NCBI GenBank assembly: GCA_032164245.1
Contig: JAVMKO010000002.1
Coordinates: 59,429,840 to 59,493,839, forward strand
Direction: 5' to 3'
Length of the DNA stretch: 64,000 nt
DNA from: Sternotherus odoratus
Lineage: Eukaryota > Chordata > Testudines > Kinosternidae
Below, in pieces: positions 1 to 11,952 of the stretch. The translations under genes and the position numbers were made by a program. The notes beneath the pieces were generated by a model, which ran no database searches, was not told the DNA's origin, and saw nothing but the letters and a program-made list of their open reading frames with translations. Numbering within the stretch: position 1 is the first letter of the stretch; the number at the start of each line of letters is the position of its first letter.

Positions 1-242
1 TCTGATTCTGGTCTGGGGTTTGTTTGTTTTTCTGTTATTCATAAACTGGCAGGATTACCTCAGTTAAATAAAGATTTTCAGACAAACCCACAGAAGGATA
101 CATGTTAAAAGCAGAGTTTAGCTACCTCGTTCCCATTAACTTCATATTATATTGCTCAGTCTCCATGCAATACTTTGACAATTCTCCCCACATTAAACAG
201 AATGGAATATCTGTCAAATAGTTACAGGGGACTTTGGTGGTA

Positions 243-436
243 TTCTTTACCCTGCTGCTTAACTTTGGGCAAGTGACTCCACCTCTCTCTGTGCTCCACC
301 CTTTGTCTATATTATCTGTTTAGACTGTAAGGTCTTCAGGACAGGGACTATCTTTTACTGTGTGCTTGTAAAATGCTCAGCACAATGGGGTGCTGAGCTT
401 AGTGGTCTGTAGGTGCTATGACAATAAAAATAATTA
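243..436 (+). repeat. Ancient CORE/MIR-like SINE fragment in ST18 intron
   Basis: It contains the recognisable run cttgggcaagtgactcc...ctctctgtgc followed by gactgtaaggtcttcaggacaggg and a tail with tgctatgacaataaaaataat. This pattern recurs at 31755-32162 and is the usual layout of old amniote tRNA-derived SINEs. Family assignment is from memory. Confidence 0.55.
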
Positions 437-1274
437 ATCTGCAAGCGGAATCAGACCAAGAGTGATACTGAGTGAGGGGAAAACATTCATCAATGGGGGT
501 GGTGGATGCTCAGTACATCTCAAGATCCGGCTTTTATTGAGGCTTTGGTGGTTGTTCTTTTTCAGCCGGTAGGTGTGAATAGAGAGTTCTGCTTTTTCTC
601 CGTGTTGCCTTTGCCTCTTTTGGCCTCTCTACAATTTCCCCCTCACAGTACTTTAAACCACACGGTGTACCACAGCACACTAAAGCCCTGGTCCTTCTGT
701 ATCAGACAGCTCATACAGAGCTCCTTGCAGGATCAGGGCAGATCTTCAGCTGGTTTCAATTGTCATAGCTCTATTGAAGCCAATGGAGTTATGAGGATCT
801 GACCTCACCTGGAATGGGAGCGAGAGAGGAACTGCTCTTACTTTTCTGCTACATCTAAATATCTCCATGAAAACCACAACATACCCTGGATTATTGGTTT
901 TAAATTCTGTGGTTTGGATTTTCCTCTCTCGATGCCCACAGATCCCCCCCTTTCCCTCTCACATCTTCTCCCTGCTATAGTTGATTGTTTTACTGAACAG
1001 TGGCAGGACCCACTCTGACAGGGAAATACACTGGCTCAATGAAACTCAAATTACCCTTTGACCCTTGATCCCTCTTCCTGCTTTCAAAGACGCTTCAGCA
1101 CAAGGTGCAGTTTTGACAAACACCATCAGTAAAAACCTCTTTAAAGATCCCCAGTTTAATCTGAAAGCCTGTTTTTTTGTGCTACACAGTTCAGTGCACA
1201 AGTACCCACAGAATATTACTTCTTTTCACGTGTTCACATTTAAACCTGTCTTTGGTCCATTCACCTTTTTGCAG

Positions 1275-1378
1275 GTATCAAGAGTGATGAGGAAATCAGA
1301 CACTTGGATGAGGAAATAAAAGAATTGAATGAATCCAATCTTAAAATTGAAGCTGACATGATGAAACTTCAAACCCAG
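1275..1378 (+). CDS. ST18: ST18 (MYT1 family) internal coding exon, C-terminal coiled coil part 1
   Basis: The exon lies between a polypyrimidine-AG acceptor (ctttttgcag, ending 1274) and a GTATAA donor at 1379. Its first two bases complete a codon begun upstream, then 34 codons follow, starting [20 protein letters not shown] and ending MMKLQTQ. The heptad-like spacing of L, I and charged residues indicates a coiled coil. This is the conserved tail of MYT1/MYT1L/ST18 C2HC zinc-finger transcription factors, which lies after the last zinc-finger cluster. The following exons choose ST18 over its paralogues. The paralogue call rests on memory of the family. Confidence 0.88.
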
Positions 1379-2399
1379 GTATAACCACAAAGCAAACAAT
1401 TCAATCAGTTCTAATGTACATATGGAATGGTATTTTTAAGCTTATGTAACCTTTTTCTCATCTACATACATGCCATTGCTTTGTGGCTTTAAACAATTTT
1501 TGCCAAGCTTTTCCATTTACCAGTGAACGCCTGCGTATCAGTATAAAAGACTCACAGGCTGAATAAAAGGAACGAAGCATTTGGAGAACTAATCTTAGCA
1601 AACAAGGAAATCATATTTACTGTATAAAATGTGCACTTTCTTTTGTTAACCACACGCCTGCATATGATATCCTGTGGGCATTTTAAGAACCCATGTAGGG
1701 AGGCTTCATAATAATATAATGAAGCCATTAGGTCACAAGACTATGAGTTCTTATTTAACACACTCTAACTACTACTGAAAATAGATCTTTATTATTATTA
1801 TTTATTTACAGTTTCCCCTAGTTCTTTTCACCATATTCAGCTAATGAATATTTTTATTTAAATAGTGTGAATTTTGCCTCTGCACAGTACATAGCAGACA
1901 GCCGCTGCATTTGCTAACCTGTGCAGTGCATTTAGTGGGGTAGGAGCTAGTGCAAAGGCTCAGTTCTCTTGATCTTTTTCATTTTTATTTTATATGTATA
2001 TGAGTGCGCTTATGGTGAAGGTGCTGGTTGCAGGCCCACAGTTCAGGCTGAGCTGAGTATGTAAATACATAGGGTGACATATATACTCACTTCTATTTCA
2101 CCTCGTGAACTAGGTGAAAGTGAGAACAGAAACTTGCCTCAGAGTGTTAGGTGCACTAAGATTCTAGGTGGAACTTCCAGAAGGGTAACAGACCTGAAAA
2201 ATAAGATTGAATCCAACTTCATCCCAAACAAGTTCAATATAGTTTATAGTAACCTCAAATTACAATAATATGGTATTTAGTATTGGTGAATCACCTGTGT
2301 TATAGCCTGAACTAGAAACTTCTTAAATTGGCCTGACCGTTGTGATTGTATCAAGAAACTCAAGAGCAGGGATTGTGGTGATTTGTGCTGCCGCTTCCT
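1379..2399. other. ST18 intron, no recognised element
   Basis: Intronic AT-rich sequence. I see no coding exon and no clear repeat boundary here. 2040-2300 may be an old CR1-related piece leading into the CR1 tail that follows. Confidence 0.4.
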
Positions 2400-2578
2400 C
2401 AGTCCAGGCAGACTAGGAGGGGGTTGCAACTTGGCCTGACAATTTTTAAATCAAAGTTGGAAGTTTTCCTAAAGATGAACAGGAATCATTTAGGGAAGTT
2501 CCCTGAACTGTGTTATATAGAAGGGAAGACTAGATAATCATAACGCCTTGTGGTCCCTGAATCTGTGAATCTTTAAAT
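2400..2578 (+). mobile_element. CR1 LINE 3'-end fragment in ST18 intron
   Basis: The segment reads aaatcaaagttggaagtttt...gttatatagaagggaagactagataatcataa...ccttgtggtccctgaatctgtgaatcttta. This is the CR1 3' UTR pattern with a short repeated octamer-type tail (aatctgtgaatctt). It is severely 5' truncated, as is usual for CR1, with no target duplication expected. Confidence 0.7.
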
Positions 2579-3683
2579 TTATGCCACCACAACTCAAGGA
2601 GTTAATCTGGACACCATCAAAGAGAGATTCCAGCAGCAAAAATGAATACAGTGTGCAGAGTTCATGAAACCCTCTTATGAAAAGTGTGTGCATTTAGGTA
2701 CAAATGGTCCTGATTCTTCATTGCTCTACTCCCTAGGCGGTCATTTGCAGTTGTGGTAATGGTACCAATTAAGAATTCTGCCGTGGTAGCACTTTCACCG
2801 ACTTTGCACAGATATAAATTGCTATACAGGATGTTAGGCTGTGAAGAATCAGAACCCGGTATCTCTAGCTTCAGTTTTTCAGCACAGTTTTTTGCATGGG
2901 AACTTTCACAAATGTGTACATCCCAAACTCATTCTTGATAGTTATTCTCCAGAAAAGAATGCCATTTTGCTAACCTCGGGTGCTTTTCAGTGTTGGTTCT
3001 TAATAAATTTTTATTTTCATCTGTCTCTCCAAAGACCGACTGCACAATCATATTTGTTCCATACACAACTTCTCAATTTCCTCCACGGTATATTTCATTT
3101 CTTATTGTCTCCACTCTCTGCCCTATTTCTAATCTCAATCAGTTCCGAACTCTAACCTCCACCCAGGAGGAGGGCAGGAAAGTAGCACAAGAGCTAATAC
3201 CAGTGTTGCTGCTATTATAGTCAATCAGCAGGGATGCTGAGAGAACAGAAGAGCAATGTAAACATCAGCTTTCTTCCTCCTTCTCCCAACCCTGAGGCCA
3301 CACTGCCCATTCCCAACTACACACTGACCCTTCCACCTCCCCGACAGCTTGAGTCCTGGGGTCTCTAATCCATTTCTGAGCTCATCCTCCCCACACAATA
3401 CACTCCTCACTGAGCAGGGCCACTGTCTGAAGCTTCATTTAAATAAGTTTTCCTTGTGAAACAACAGCAGAGTTCACTGGTTCAGAATTAATGTGACTTA
3501 TCCCCTATTATGAGTATCTTGTGGCCGTGTTATGCGTGACTCTTATAAAAACATAACTGAGGTTCAGATCTCAATTGGCAGCTTTCAGGGTCTTGTGCTC
3601 CCTCTTCCAAGGGAAACCTTTCATTTTGGGTTCAAACTCCAATCATAATGCTGCCAAGGGTCTTGTTGTGTGTGTGATTTTAG
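2579..3683. other. ST18 intron, no recognised element
   Basis: Unique-looking intronic sequence. Open frames here are short, overlap on both strands and show no family features. Confidence 0.4.
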
Positions 3684-3827
3684 ATCACATCTATGGAGAG
3701 CAATCTGAAAACAATAGAAGAAGAGAACAAACTTATAGAGCAGAACAACGAGAGCCTGCTGAAGGAATTAGCTGGCCTAAGCCAAGCCCTCATCACCAGC
3801 CTTGCCGACATTCAGCTTCCACAAATG
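3684..3827 (+). CDS. ST18: ST18 penultimate coding exon, C-terminal coiled coil part 2
   Basis: A TGTGATTTTAG acceptor ends at 3683 and a consensus GTAAGT donor starts at 3828. The exon is 144 nt, phase 0 at both ends, 48 codons, beginning [20 protein letters not shown] and ending ADIQLPQM. It continues the coiled coil of the previous exon (34 codons ending in phase 0). In MYT1-family nuclear repressors and activators this tail is thought to mediate protein-protein contacts. A Penelope-like tail has inserted at 3850, only 22 bp past the donor, and leaves the splice site intact. Confidence 0.9.
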
Positions 3828-3837
3828 GTAAGTCTGC

Positions 3838-3989
3838 AACTAAAAACATGCATCCGACGAAGTGGGTATTAGCCCACGAAAGCTTATGCTTCAATACTTT
3901 AGTTAGTCTTTAAGGTGCCACAGGACTCTTTGTCACTTCTGCAATTCCAGACTAACATGGCTACCTCTCTGATTCATAACTAAAAACAT
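3838..3989 (+). mobile_element. Penelope-like element tail (3850-3977) with 12-bp target duplication
   Basis: The core 3850-3977 carries the Penelope-like terminal pattern: catccgacgaagtggg, agcccacgaaagcttatgc, ttaaggtgccacaggactctt and agactaacatggctacc. It is flanked by exact direct repeats aactaaaaacat at 3838-3849 and 3978-3989. The insertion holds no coding sequence. It sits in the ST18 intron directly downstream of the exon donor. The ribozyme-like core reads CCGACGA rather than CTGATGA. Confidence 0.85.
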
Positions 3990-6203
3990 TGCCGCTTCTT
4001 TGAGAGCATTTGTCTACACGTTTGGCCAGAGTGGTTACTCAGTGCATCACTGATGTGGGTTCCATTCCACTGCCTTCTGGATCTTAATCAATTTCCCCAC
4101 ACTTCATTACTCTTCCTCTACATGAGCATGATGCAGTAAATGCATAAAGTTAGGAAAATTACTAGCTCCCAACTTTTTAAATATTGAGAGCTAGTGGAGT
4201 CCAAACTCTGTCCTGGTGTAAGAGGATGCAAAGCAAATATTTAATGTGAGGCATGTATTTTATGCTAGTCCCAACTTGAAGGAGTGTCCCTGTCCTATCC
4301 TGGGTCAAGCTAAGTCCTCAGGTGTGGGAAAGTGTTCTGGACTTTGAGGCACTGCAGTAACATGGGGCAATCTTCAGCCATGCAAAAATAAATCTTTGCA
4401 CCACTTTCCTAACGCCCCTCTATACAAGATTCAGGGTGGCTGGTGTGTATTCTCATTCAAAACAGAACTATGCCAAAGGCCAAGTCGAGCCATATTCATA
4501 TACTGCCCATGCTTTACCCTCCAGGAGTAGAACCCCATTCTATGTAAAATATTAGTTTATTTAAAATCAAACTATCCTGCGTGTATCTGGGATTGGTAAT
4601 GGGATATGGATACCCTTAAGGATGTAACCTTGCATTTCTGGGTAGCAATGGCTGGGAGTAACTGTAGTTGATACGCTGATGTACTTCTAGTATCTTAGGT
4701 GCAAGGAGTTTGATTGTCACATCCTGAATTTTCCCTGATGTAGGGGAGAATCCTTTGGTGGTTCTGTGCTCTGGACCCCAAGTGTTCCTTGAGATCCCTG
4801 TTCACTGCACTTCAAGAATCCCACATACATAGGAGGATCCCTAAGGGACTGCCCTAGTTTACAGCAGCCCCCATAGGTTGCTCTAAACTATGCTAGGTGC
4901 TAGTTCAGTTTTGGACAGGCTGAGGATCAGGGAAGCGGGGAGCCACCTTTCCCCCATCCCCCCATCCCCCCAGCCACATCCATCACCAAGGGCAGCGCAG
5001 CCAGATCCAAAAATCTGGTTGTGGATTTTGATCTACACTAGAAAATTTTGTATCCATGACAAAAGCAGTGATATAAGTCCTCTTGTAGTCAGGGCTCAGA
5101 CGTCTTCACTCCTCATGACAATGGAACCAGCCAACAGCAAGGACAGCACCATATCATGATAATCTTCTTTCAGTAAATTTTCTTAATGCAATGTATGTCT
5201 GAATTCCAAGTAAATTATTCTTAGCACCAATACAACGGCACCAGTGCCAGAAAAGAATCACAACATAGTCTAGGATAAACTAGGCCTCATCTTGGTCATG
5301 TGAAGCAATGAGTGTCTCCTGCAAGGTCATGAGCACTCGCAGCTCCTGCTACACTTAAGATGAGGGTCTAGAGGCTTATTCAATTGGATCTCTGACAGCA
5401 CTCATCGAATCCTATATTCATTGTACGGTACAGTCATAATGTTGCAAACATATGAGGAGTTTACTGATTCTGCCCTGTCATTTGGCTGGGAATTGGCCAA
5501 CTCCTTCTACTGAAGATAATAAAAGTTTGGTTTGAGGGCCTGATTCAGGAAGTACGTAATACTCCTACTGAAGTCAGTGGAACCCACTCACTTGGTTCAA
5601 AGTTAGGCACCTGGTTAAGTACTTGCTGAACCAGGCCATTAGGGATTTGGCTCAGTAAGTGTGTGCATTCTCTTTCTACCTGTCTTCCTTCACTCTCTCC
5701 ACACCCAGACATTCCCCATTTTGTTCTTTAAACCCAGATTGTACATTTTGCTCATAAGGTTTTACCCCGTTTCATCCCCACCCACCATTCTCATAGTACT
5801 TTGTTCCGTAACTGCCTCTGAAGCTAAGAACAATATATGCCCATTAAGATTCAAATCCTCTTCACTTTAATTACACACAGTCCGAGGCAGTACATGCTTG
5901 AGTAAGGCACACAGAATTTGGCCAGAATTAAAGAGCAAGGCACACTGAAGACAAATGCCTCACATTCCCTTCTTAGAGGGTGAGCATGTGGTTCCCACAA
6001 CACATTAAACTCCCTTCACCTCCAACAGACCCATCAGTAACTTGGATGCCTGCCATGCAACTGACCTCAGCTCTCCCCAGTCACTTTCAGACAGGACCAA
6101 CATATTGTCACTTTGCATATTGTCTGTTAATATTCTTTTTTGGGGGGAGAGGGCCTTAATTTTGGCTCCTGAAATTGATATAATATGTTTTGTTTTCATT
6201 TAG
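3990..6203. other. Last ST18 intron, remainder
   Basis: There is no exon between the donor at 3828 and the acceptor at 6203. A small near-palindromic old repeat lies at about 5538-5640 (gcctgattcagg ... tgaaccaggcc, enclosing tgaagtcagtgg). The same motif returns at 12960-13020 and 25546-25635. The rest shows no structure I can name. Confidence 0.4.
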
Positions 6204-6344
6204 GGGCCAATCAGTGAGCAGAACTTTGAAGCATATGTAAATACACTCACAGACATGTACAGCAATCTGGAACGGGACTATTCCCCGGAATGCAAAGCTC
6301 TGCTGGAAAGTATCAAACAGGCAGTGAAGGGCATCCATGTGTAG
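6204..6344 (+). CDS. ST18: ST18 terminal coding exon with stop codon
   Basis: A pyrimidine-rich acceptor (ttttcatttag) ends at 6203. The exon opens in phase 0 with [20 protein letters not shown], runs 46 codons and ends KQAVKGIHV before TAG at 6342-6344. MYT1-family proteins end in this kind of ...IKQAV-(K/R)-G-I-x-V motif. The [11 protein letters not shown] and terminal GIHV wording fits ST18 better than MYT1L as I remember them. Together the three exons give 128 uninterrupted C-terminal codons with no frameshift, so the gene is functional here. The upstream zinc-finger exons lie outside the window. Confidence 0.92.
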   Translation, partial: GPISEQNFEAYVNTLTDMYSNLERDYSPECKALLESIKQAVKGIHV

Positions 6345-8745
6345 GATGTGAAGGCTGCTGTGCAACAGAAATTACTTAACAGCAGTAAACTCCAGATGGA
6401 TCTGTTAGGAGTGCATGTACTGCTAAGGCGTGTAGGTTGCCGTGCTGCATTTACAATTGCAACATTGCACTAATTTTCCCAGCTGACATAAAAAGGAAGG
6501 AAAACCCAACAGACTATTTCTATTAACAGCAATGCACTCAATTAATATATTATATTTATTTCAGTACAATTCTTTTTTTCCCTTCTTTTGCACTCAGTTT
6601 TTGTAAAGTGAATGTAAAAAGTGTGTGCAACTATTTTTTTATATTTTTATTTATTTCTAATCAAAGAGTTGTGTTTTTTTATCTTTTAACAGCATTTTTG
6701 CGGCCTGCCATATTTTTACAAATGTGTTTATTAATTTATTTTCCAATGGGATTTTAAATAGACTGAAAGTGATACTGTAAATTAAATATCTTGCTGGGTT
6801 TGTACAGGAAGAAAAAAAAGTACTATGAAAGTAACGAATGACCGAACTGTTGTTCTAGTTTTATTTTCATCACATCCTGCTTTTTTATAATGGCTTTGTA
6901 TCAGAAATGGGTTTGCAGTAACATAAGATGTGAAGAACCAAGGAATGAAAAGATAAATGGCTCCCACTAGTGGGGAACCTGCGGTCTAAAAAGCACAGTT
7001 TGCTGGAACACAGTGTGTTGAAGAATTTGTTAGCAATAATGAAATATAGCAATCAGCAAAGCATTTGACTTGGCTGTGTGTTTTAGCCTACGCAAACAAT
7101 TATTTTAAATGTTTCAGAAGAACTTCAGAATTATTTTAACGATGCAGTTTTTTTCCAAGTTAGTTCAGAAAGCAAAACTAATCATCCCTAAACAAGAGAG
7201 ATGATTTGATATGACTGGTACTTTTTTAGTACAATATGTTGCTACAGTAGACAAGTGACCAGTATGATTATGCATTTGTATTTGCAAAATACAAAAGCTT
7301 CCAAACTGAATATTTTGTACATACCAGTTAATCCAACAACTCTCCCCTGAAATGGCATTTATCATACTAGTTGGAACTGAGAGAAGCTTAGAAGGCGGCA
7401 ACCTGGAGAAAAATAATACTCCAGTCTCACTGTAATTGGTTTTCTCTTAACCTGAACTGTAGCAATGCACTGATTGGTTTTCATCCCTCCTTATACACAA
7501 TGTATATAAAAAGACTGGTATTGAATTAGTTTCCAGTCTTTTGGTAGGGTGCCAAGTGCTACAGTACATATGGACACACGCAGATGCAGACATGTACAAA
7601 GGTACTTGGCTGTGTATCTGTATTCAGTTAGCCTGGGTTTTGAATTTCTGAATCAATCAGAGTTTAGTAGTTGCTATAACAGAGGCAATGTCTATTTCAG
7701 GGATTGTAAGTAATTAATTAAGCACTGTTTCAAAAGTTTTTTTTTATATTTATTTTTTTTAAAGAAAAGGTATAAACAACCAGCTAAACTGCCTTTTTTG
7801 TATGCACACACACCTCATGTGCATATGTGCCTCAGTGTAAATGTATACATGGATCTAGTGTGTGTTTAATTTTTCTGTGCTACAATGAAAGTGTTTATTT
7901 TTATTAGCCTCATTTATATTTAGACTGAATATGATGGCATTCACAGGCTTGACATATACAAATATATTATTACTGTTCCTGCACAAAAAGTAATATTCAA
8001 AGGTGATTCTACTCATGCACTGTGGTCACTGTTCTGCATTAGGTGGGGCTTGCTTTTCATTTGGGGGTTGGTTTAACCCTCTAATCTTAGTTTAGACAGA
8101 AGATGATGTATGTTCTTAGGAGCTGTGTTTATTTTTAAATCGATTTTTCAAAAGCTACCATATGTGCTGTTTAATATAAATAGGAAGACACCAAACAAAA
8201 ATTTGCTATTAAAGTTATTGTACTTGCTTAAAAAAAGCAGACATTTGCTATACTTGTTAAATTCATACAAAATGAGTTCACTCAATACAAAGACTAAAAT
8301 GTAATTAACTACGTATTTTAACAAATTTGTTATATATTTTATTTAATTTACATTTTAAAAAAATCTCTTGCCAACCTATATATTTATTACTATGATTTAC
8401 GATGGCTTCAGGTTAATTTGTCTGTGTTTGGATTGTTTGCTCAGGATGTTTTGTGAAGTATGTCCGTATTTATTTGCTTCCTTTGTACTTGATGTGTTTT
8501 GTAATGTGCACTGATTTTTTTTTCTTTTTTCTTGTTTTTTCTTTTTTGTGTTAAACTGCATTGATGAGCTATACTGTAAATTAGACCTTTTGTAAAAAGC
8601 AATGATGTATGCATTTTTTAATTTGGAGTAGTTTGTATACTGTTTCTTCATACAATTAATATTTCTTACATCAAAGCAACAAAACTGTGTTCTGTGCTGT
8701 ACATTTGGTGTATGGTAGGAAATAAAATTGATAATGAAACATTGC
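6345..8745 (+). other. ST18: ST18 3' untranslated region
   Basis: After the stop codon comes about 2.4 kb of AT-rich, largely repeat-free sequence with many T-runs and ATTTA-like motifs (for example around 6600-6740 and 7740-7760), typical of a long regulated neuronal or developmental 3' UTR. A canonical AATAAA at 8721-8726 is followed by a G/T-rich tract at about 8750-8766, a plausible cleavage and polyadenylation site. The 3' end is inferred. Another AATAAA near 9415 could be an alternative. Confidence 0.65.
8721..8726 (+). promoter_or_regulatory. Probable ST18 polyadenylation signal (AATAAA)
   Basis: An exact AATAAA hexamer sits about 2.38 kb past the stop, with a GT-rich downstream element (ttttggggtgggg) 25-40 bp later. 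It is the best-supported 3' end on this strand. Confidence 0.55.
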
Positions 8746-9672
8746 TGCAAGTTTTGGGGTGGGGAAGTTGAGCCTTCAGATGACAATCTGTATTGCACAT
8801 TCTTAGCGGCCCCTGGCACTGTACAATGTGTCATATATTTTGCTTGCTTTGTGTACAAAATGTGTCATCCCTGTAAGTAAATTTATGGTACAAATAATTG
8901 AATTAGTGTTTTACATTGTCAGATGGAAATAAGAAAAAAAATGGAAATACTTAAGTGATCCCTTTCATTACTGAGGGAAAAGAAATCAAGAAAATAATTA
9001 CTACATTTAACATTATTTAATGCACCATGCATTCTTTTCTTGGCAGTTTTCTCTTGGCAGTTTCAGACTCTACGCAAGCAAAGGAAAGGATATGTGCTGA
9101 CCTTTAACAGTTGCTAAATGGTATTTAAACATAAAAGCCATTGTAAAATTTGTAACAGTTAGGAACCACCTACCACTTCATTGCAATTTTTTGCTGAGAT
9201 TTGCAGTGTTTAGACATTGCACAAATGAAGAATCTGCTGATTTTAGAAAGAAGATATTTCCAGTTTCTAACTGATTCTGTGTTCCATTGTCAATTGAAGT
9301 GGAAACAGGATAATTTAGTTTTTAGTAGAAAATATGTTACTATCTTTAAGGTACATGTCAATTCTTAGTCTCAAATCTTATGTGGTTAAATCAAGAATGA
9401 CTTTAATTCAGCAAAATAAACGTGAAAATGAAAGAGTTAAAGCTAATTGAGGTGGTGGAGTAGAATTGATGTAGATGAGCAAAGTCACACCATTTGAAAA
9501 TGATTCAAATGCTGGAAGAACAAACATGTTCAGAGTTGGAAGCAGAGATAGGCCTAAGGTGCAAAATTTGGATCCACATGTGAATTTTGGTCACCCCCGA
9601 CATCTGGAAGAGTTTGGAGCTGGGTTTTGGTAGCGCTCATTATAGATAGAGGGGCCTTTTGAAAAATTCTGA
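8746..9672. other. Intergenic sequence downstream of ST18
   Basis: AT-rich, no gene seen. From about 9530 an old dispersed repeat begins. The hAT element at 9681 interrupts it, and related sequence seems to resume at 10567. Confidence 0.35.
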
Positions 9673-10566
9673 TCCATATCTAGGGTTGCCAGGTGTCTGT
9701 TTCTCGGCCAGAATGCCCGCTTAAATAAGGACCCTGGCAGCTCCAGTCAGCACAGCTGACCAGTCTTTGAAAAGTCCAGTTGGCCACAGTGGGACAGGCA
9801 GGCTCCATGTAGCTCAGAAGAAGCAACCAGTATGTCCCACCAACTCCTACACAGAGGGGTGGCCAGGGGGCTCCACATGCTGCCCCCCACCCACAAGCGC
9901 TGCCCTGATCATCAGCTCTACAGTTCCCATTGGCCGGAAACCGCAGCCAATGGCGGCAGCACCTGAGGGCAGGGGGAGCGCATGGAGCTCCCTGCCCCCC
10001 CCCCCTCCACTTAGGAACTAGAGACACATGCCACTGCTTCCTGGGAGCCACAAGGACTTCCTCTGTCACTGGGAAATACCAGTGCTGACTCAGGTCAGCA
10101 ACACCTGGATCCCACACCCTAAAATCCCTCCCAGGCCCCAACCCCTGCCCCAGCCCTGAACTTCTTCCCACACTCCAAACCCCTTGATCCCGGCCCCCTC
10201 CTGTGCCCCAAACCCCTCATCTCCGGGCCCACCACAGAACCTACACCCTCAGACAGAGCCCTTATTCCCCTCCCACACTTTAATCCATTGCCCCAGCCCA
10301 GACCTCCCCTCAACCCCCCCCCCACCCCCACCCTGAATCCCTCATTTCTGGTCTCACCCTGGAGCCCATATTCCCAGTCAGAGCCCTCCCCCCCCCCCCC
10401 CATGCCCCATCCACCCACTCTAGCCCATTGAAAATGAGTGAGTTATTGAGAGTGGGGGAGAGCGAGTGGGGGCAGGGCCTTGGAGAAGAGGCGAGTTCTT
10501 GAGGAAGGAGCAGGGCAAGGGTATTCGGTTTTCTGCAGCTAGAAAGTTGACAATCCCATCGATATC
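9673..10566. mobile_element. Non-autonomous hAT-type element (9681-10558) with 8-bp TSD
   Basis: The element begins tagggttgccaggtgtctg and ends agaaagttgacaatccca, an imperfect terminal inverted repeat. It is flanked by tccatatc (9673-9680) and tcgatatc (10559-10566), an 8-bp duplication with one mismatch, the length typical of the hAT superfamily. The interior is C-rich with cattggccgg-type GC-rich blocks and a degenerate CCCCAxxCCT repeat at 10100-10400. No transposase is present. Open frames inside are low-complexity shadows. Confidence 0.75.
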
Positions 10567-11256
10567 AGGTTTGAATTCCAACCCCTCTCCAAATTCAGGG
10601 ATCTTTAGATATAGAAATTTGGTTCAAGTCTATTTCTAAGAGGAAGGTGAAAGTGACTTGTAAGATAAATTGAAGACTGGGCTACTGTTGTTTGGTTTTT
10701 CTCCTTCACCATTTGTCTCCACACTCTCTGCAGATAAACCAGCCCAGTTTACACCACTTTTGATCACTCAGTGGACCATATAAGGAGATAATATGTGCAG
10801 CAGGTACATTACACACCCAGTTGATACGACTGTAAATGAGTCTGAGGACTTGGTTTTCATTTACAGGTAGGCCCCTTTACGTCACTATAGCATAAATTAC
10901 CCCTTTACGTGACCAGAGCAGTAGAAAGAGGATTTTGTGTAAATGTGAGTGTTTTGTGGGCCTGAGGGGTTTTTTTTGTATTTGTTTTTTGTGCAAACTT
11001 GCCTGAGGGGCTCGGTCTAGGAGGCATGTTCAGAGGCTACCTACCTGATCGGGCCCCACACACACAACTTGGGTAGCCGGATGCCTGTCTTTTTCTGTTT
11101 CTGAATGACTGTGGGGTTTAGGTTGAAGATAGGTGTCCAGACGGGTAGCTTGAGGCATCAATGCACATGCTCATTTGGGGAGATAAGTGCCCCAGAGCCT
11201 CGAGTGAGGCTGAAGTGCACATGTCAGAGGCAAAAACTTAGACACCAAGTTTAAAT

Positions 11257-11611
11257 GTCTATAGCAGTGGTGGGCAACCTGCAGCTCACAGGCCACATGC
11301 GGCCCATCAAGCTGATCTGCTGGTGGGCCCTGAGACAGTTTGTTTATATTGACCATTCACAGGCACAGCTGTCCACAGCTTCCATTGGCGGCAGTTTGCC
11401 GTTCCCAACCAATGGGAGCTGTGGGAAGCAGCGACCAGCATGTCCCTGCGTCTTGCACCACTTCCTGCAGCTCCCATTGGCTGGGAACAGCGAACCGTGG
11501 CCACTGGGAGCTGCAAACTGACATGCAAAAGTAAACAAACTGTCTCGTGGCCCACCAGCGGATTACCGCAGTCAGCCCACCGACTGCAGATTGCCTACCA
11601 CTGGTCTATAG
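11257..11611. mobile_element. hAT-type MITE (11265-11603) with perfect 8-bp TSD
   Basis: Ends are cagtggtgggcaacctg and cagattgcctaccactg, a terminal inverted repeat of about 17 bp with one mismatch. Exact gtctatag duplications lie at 11257-11264 and 11604-11611. The 339-bp interior contains inverted cccattgg/ccaatggg blocks, so both strands have overlapping meaningless open frames. The end sequence resembles the 42303-43082 element and the right end of the 30830-31053 fragment. Confidence 0.9.
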
Positions 11612-11781
11612 GGTGAGGCAACAGGTGAGCAGAAATGTTGTGGATTGCAGCAGTGCCTATAAACAGGATTTAGGCCCCTGAAATTAGGATTTAGGCATCT
11701 AAGTAACTGTGTGGATCATACCCACTGGCTTTTAATATATGCTAAGCTAGTTGAGTTAGTTATGCAACTGCCTAAAATCAC

Positions 11782-11952
11782 CCTTTAAATATGGGTATTA
11801 GCCCACAAAAATCACCCTTTAAATATGGGTATTAGCCCACAAAAGCTTATGCTTCAAAACTTTATAGTTAGTCTTTAAGGTGCCACAGGACTCTTTGTTA
11901 CCTCTGCTATTCCAGACTAACACGGCTACCTCTCTGTTCCTTTAAATATGGG
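11782..11952 (+). mobile_element. Penelope-like tail with duplicated left junction
   Basis: The tail at 11830-11938 (tattagcccac, ttaaggtgccacagg, agactaacacggctacc) is flanked by the 14-bp direct repeat cctttaaatatggg at 11816-11829 and 11939-11952. A third copy of the same 14 bp, followed by the first bases of the element, sits at 11782-11815. The left junction is therefore tandemly duplicated in a 34-bp unit. Confidence 0.82.

Noticed and set aside
8397..8858. 153-codon open frame on the - strand
   Set aside because: It lies antisense within the ST18 3' UTR, is rich in K/Q/N from T-rich sequence (KKKKQEKRKK), and has no domain or splice context.
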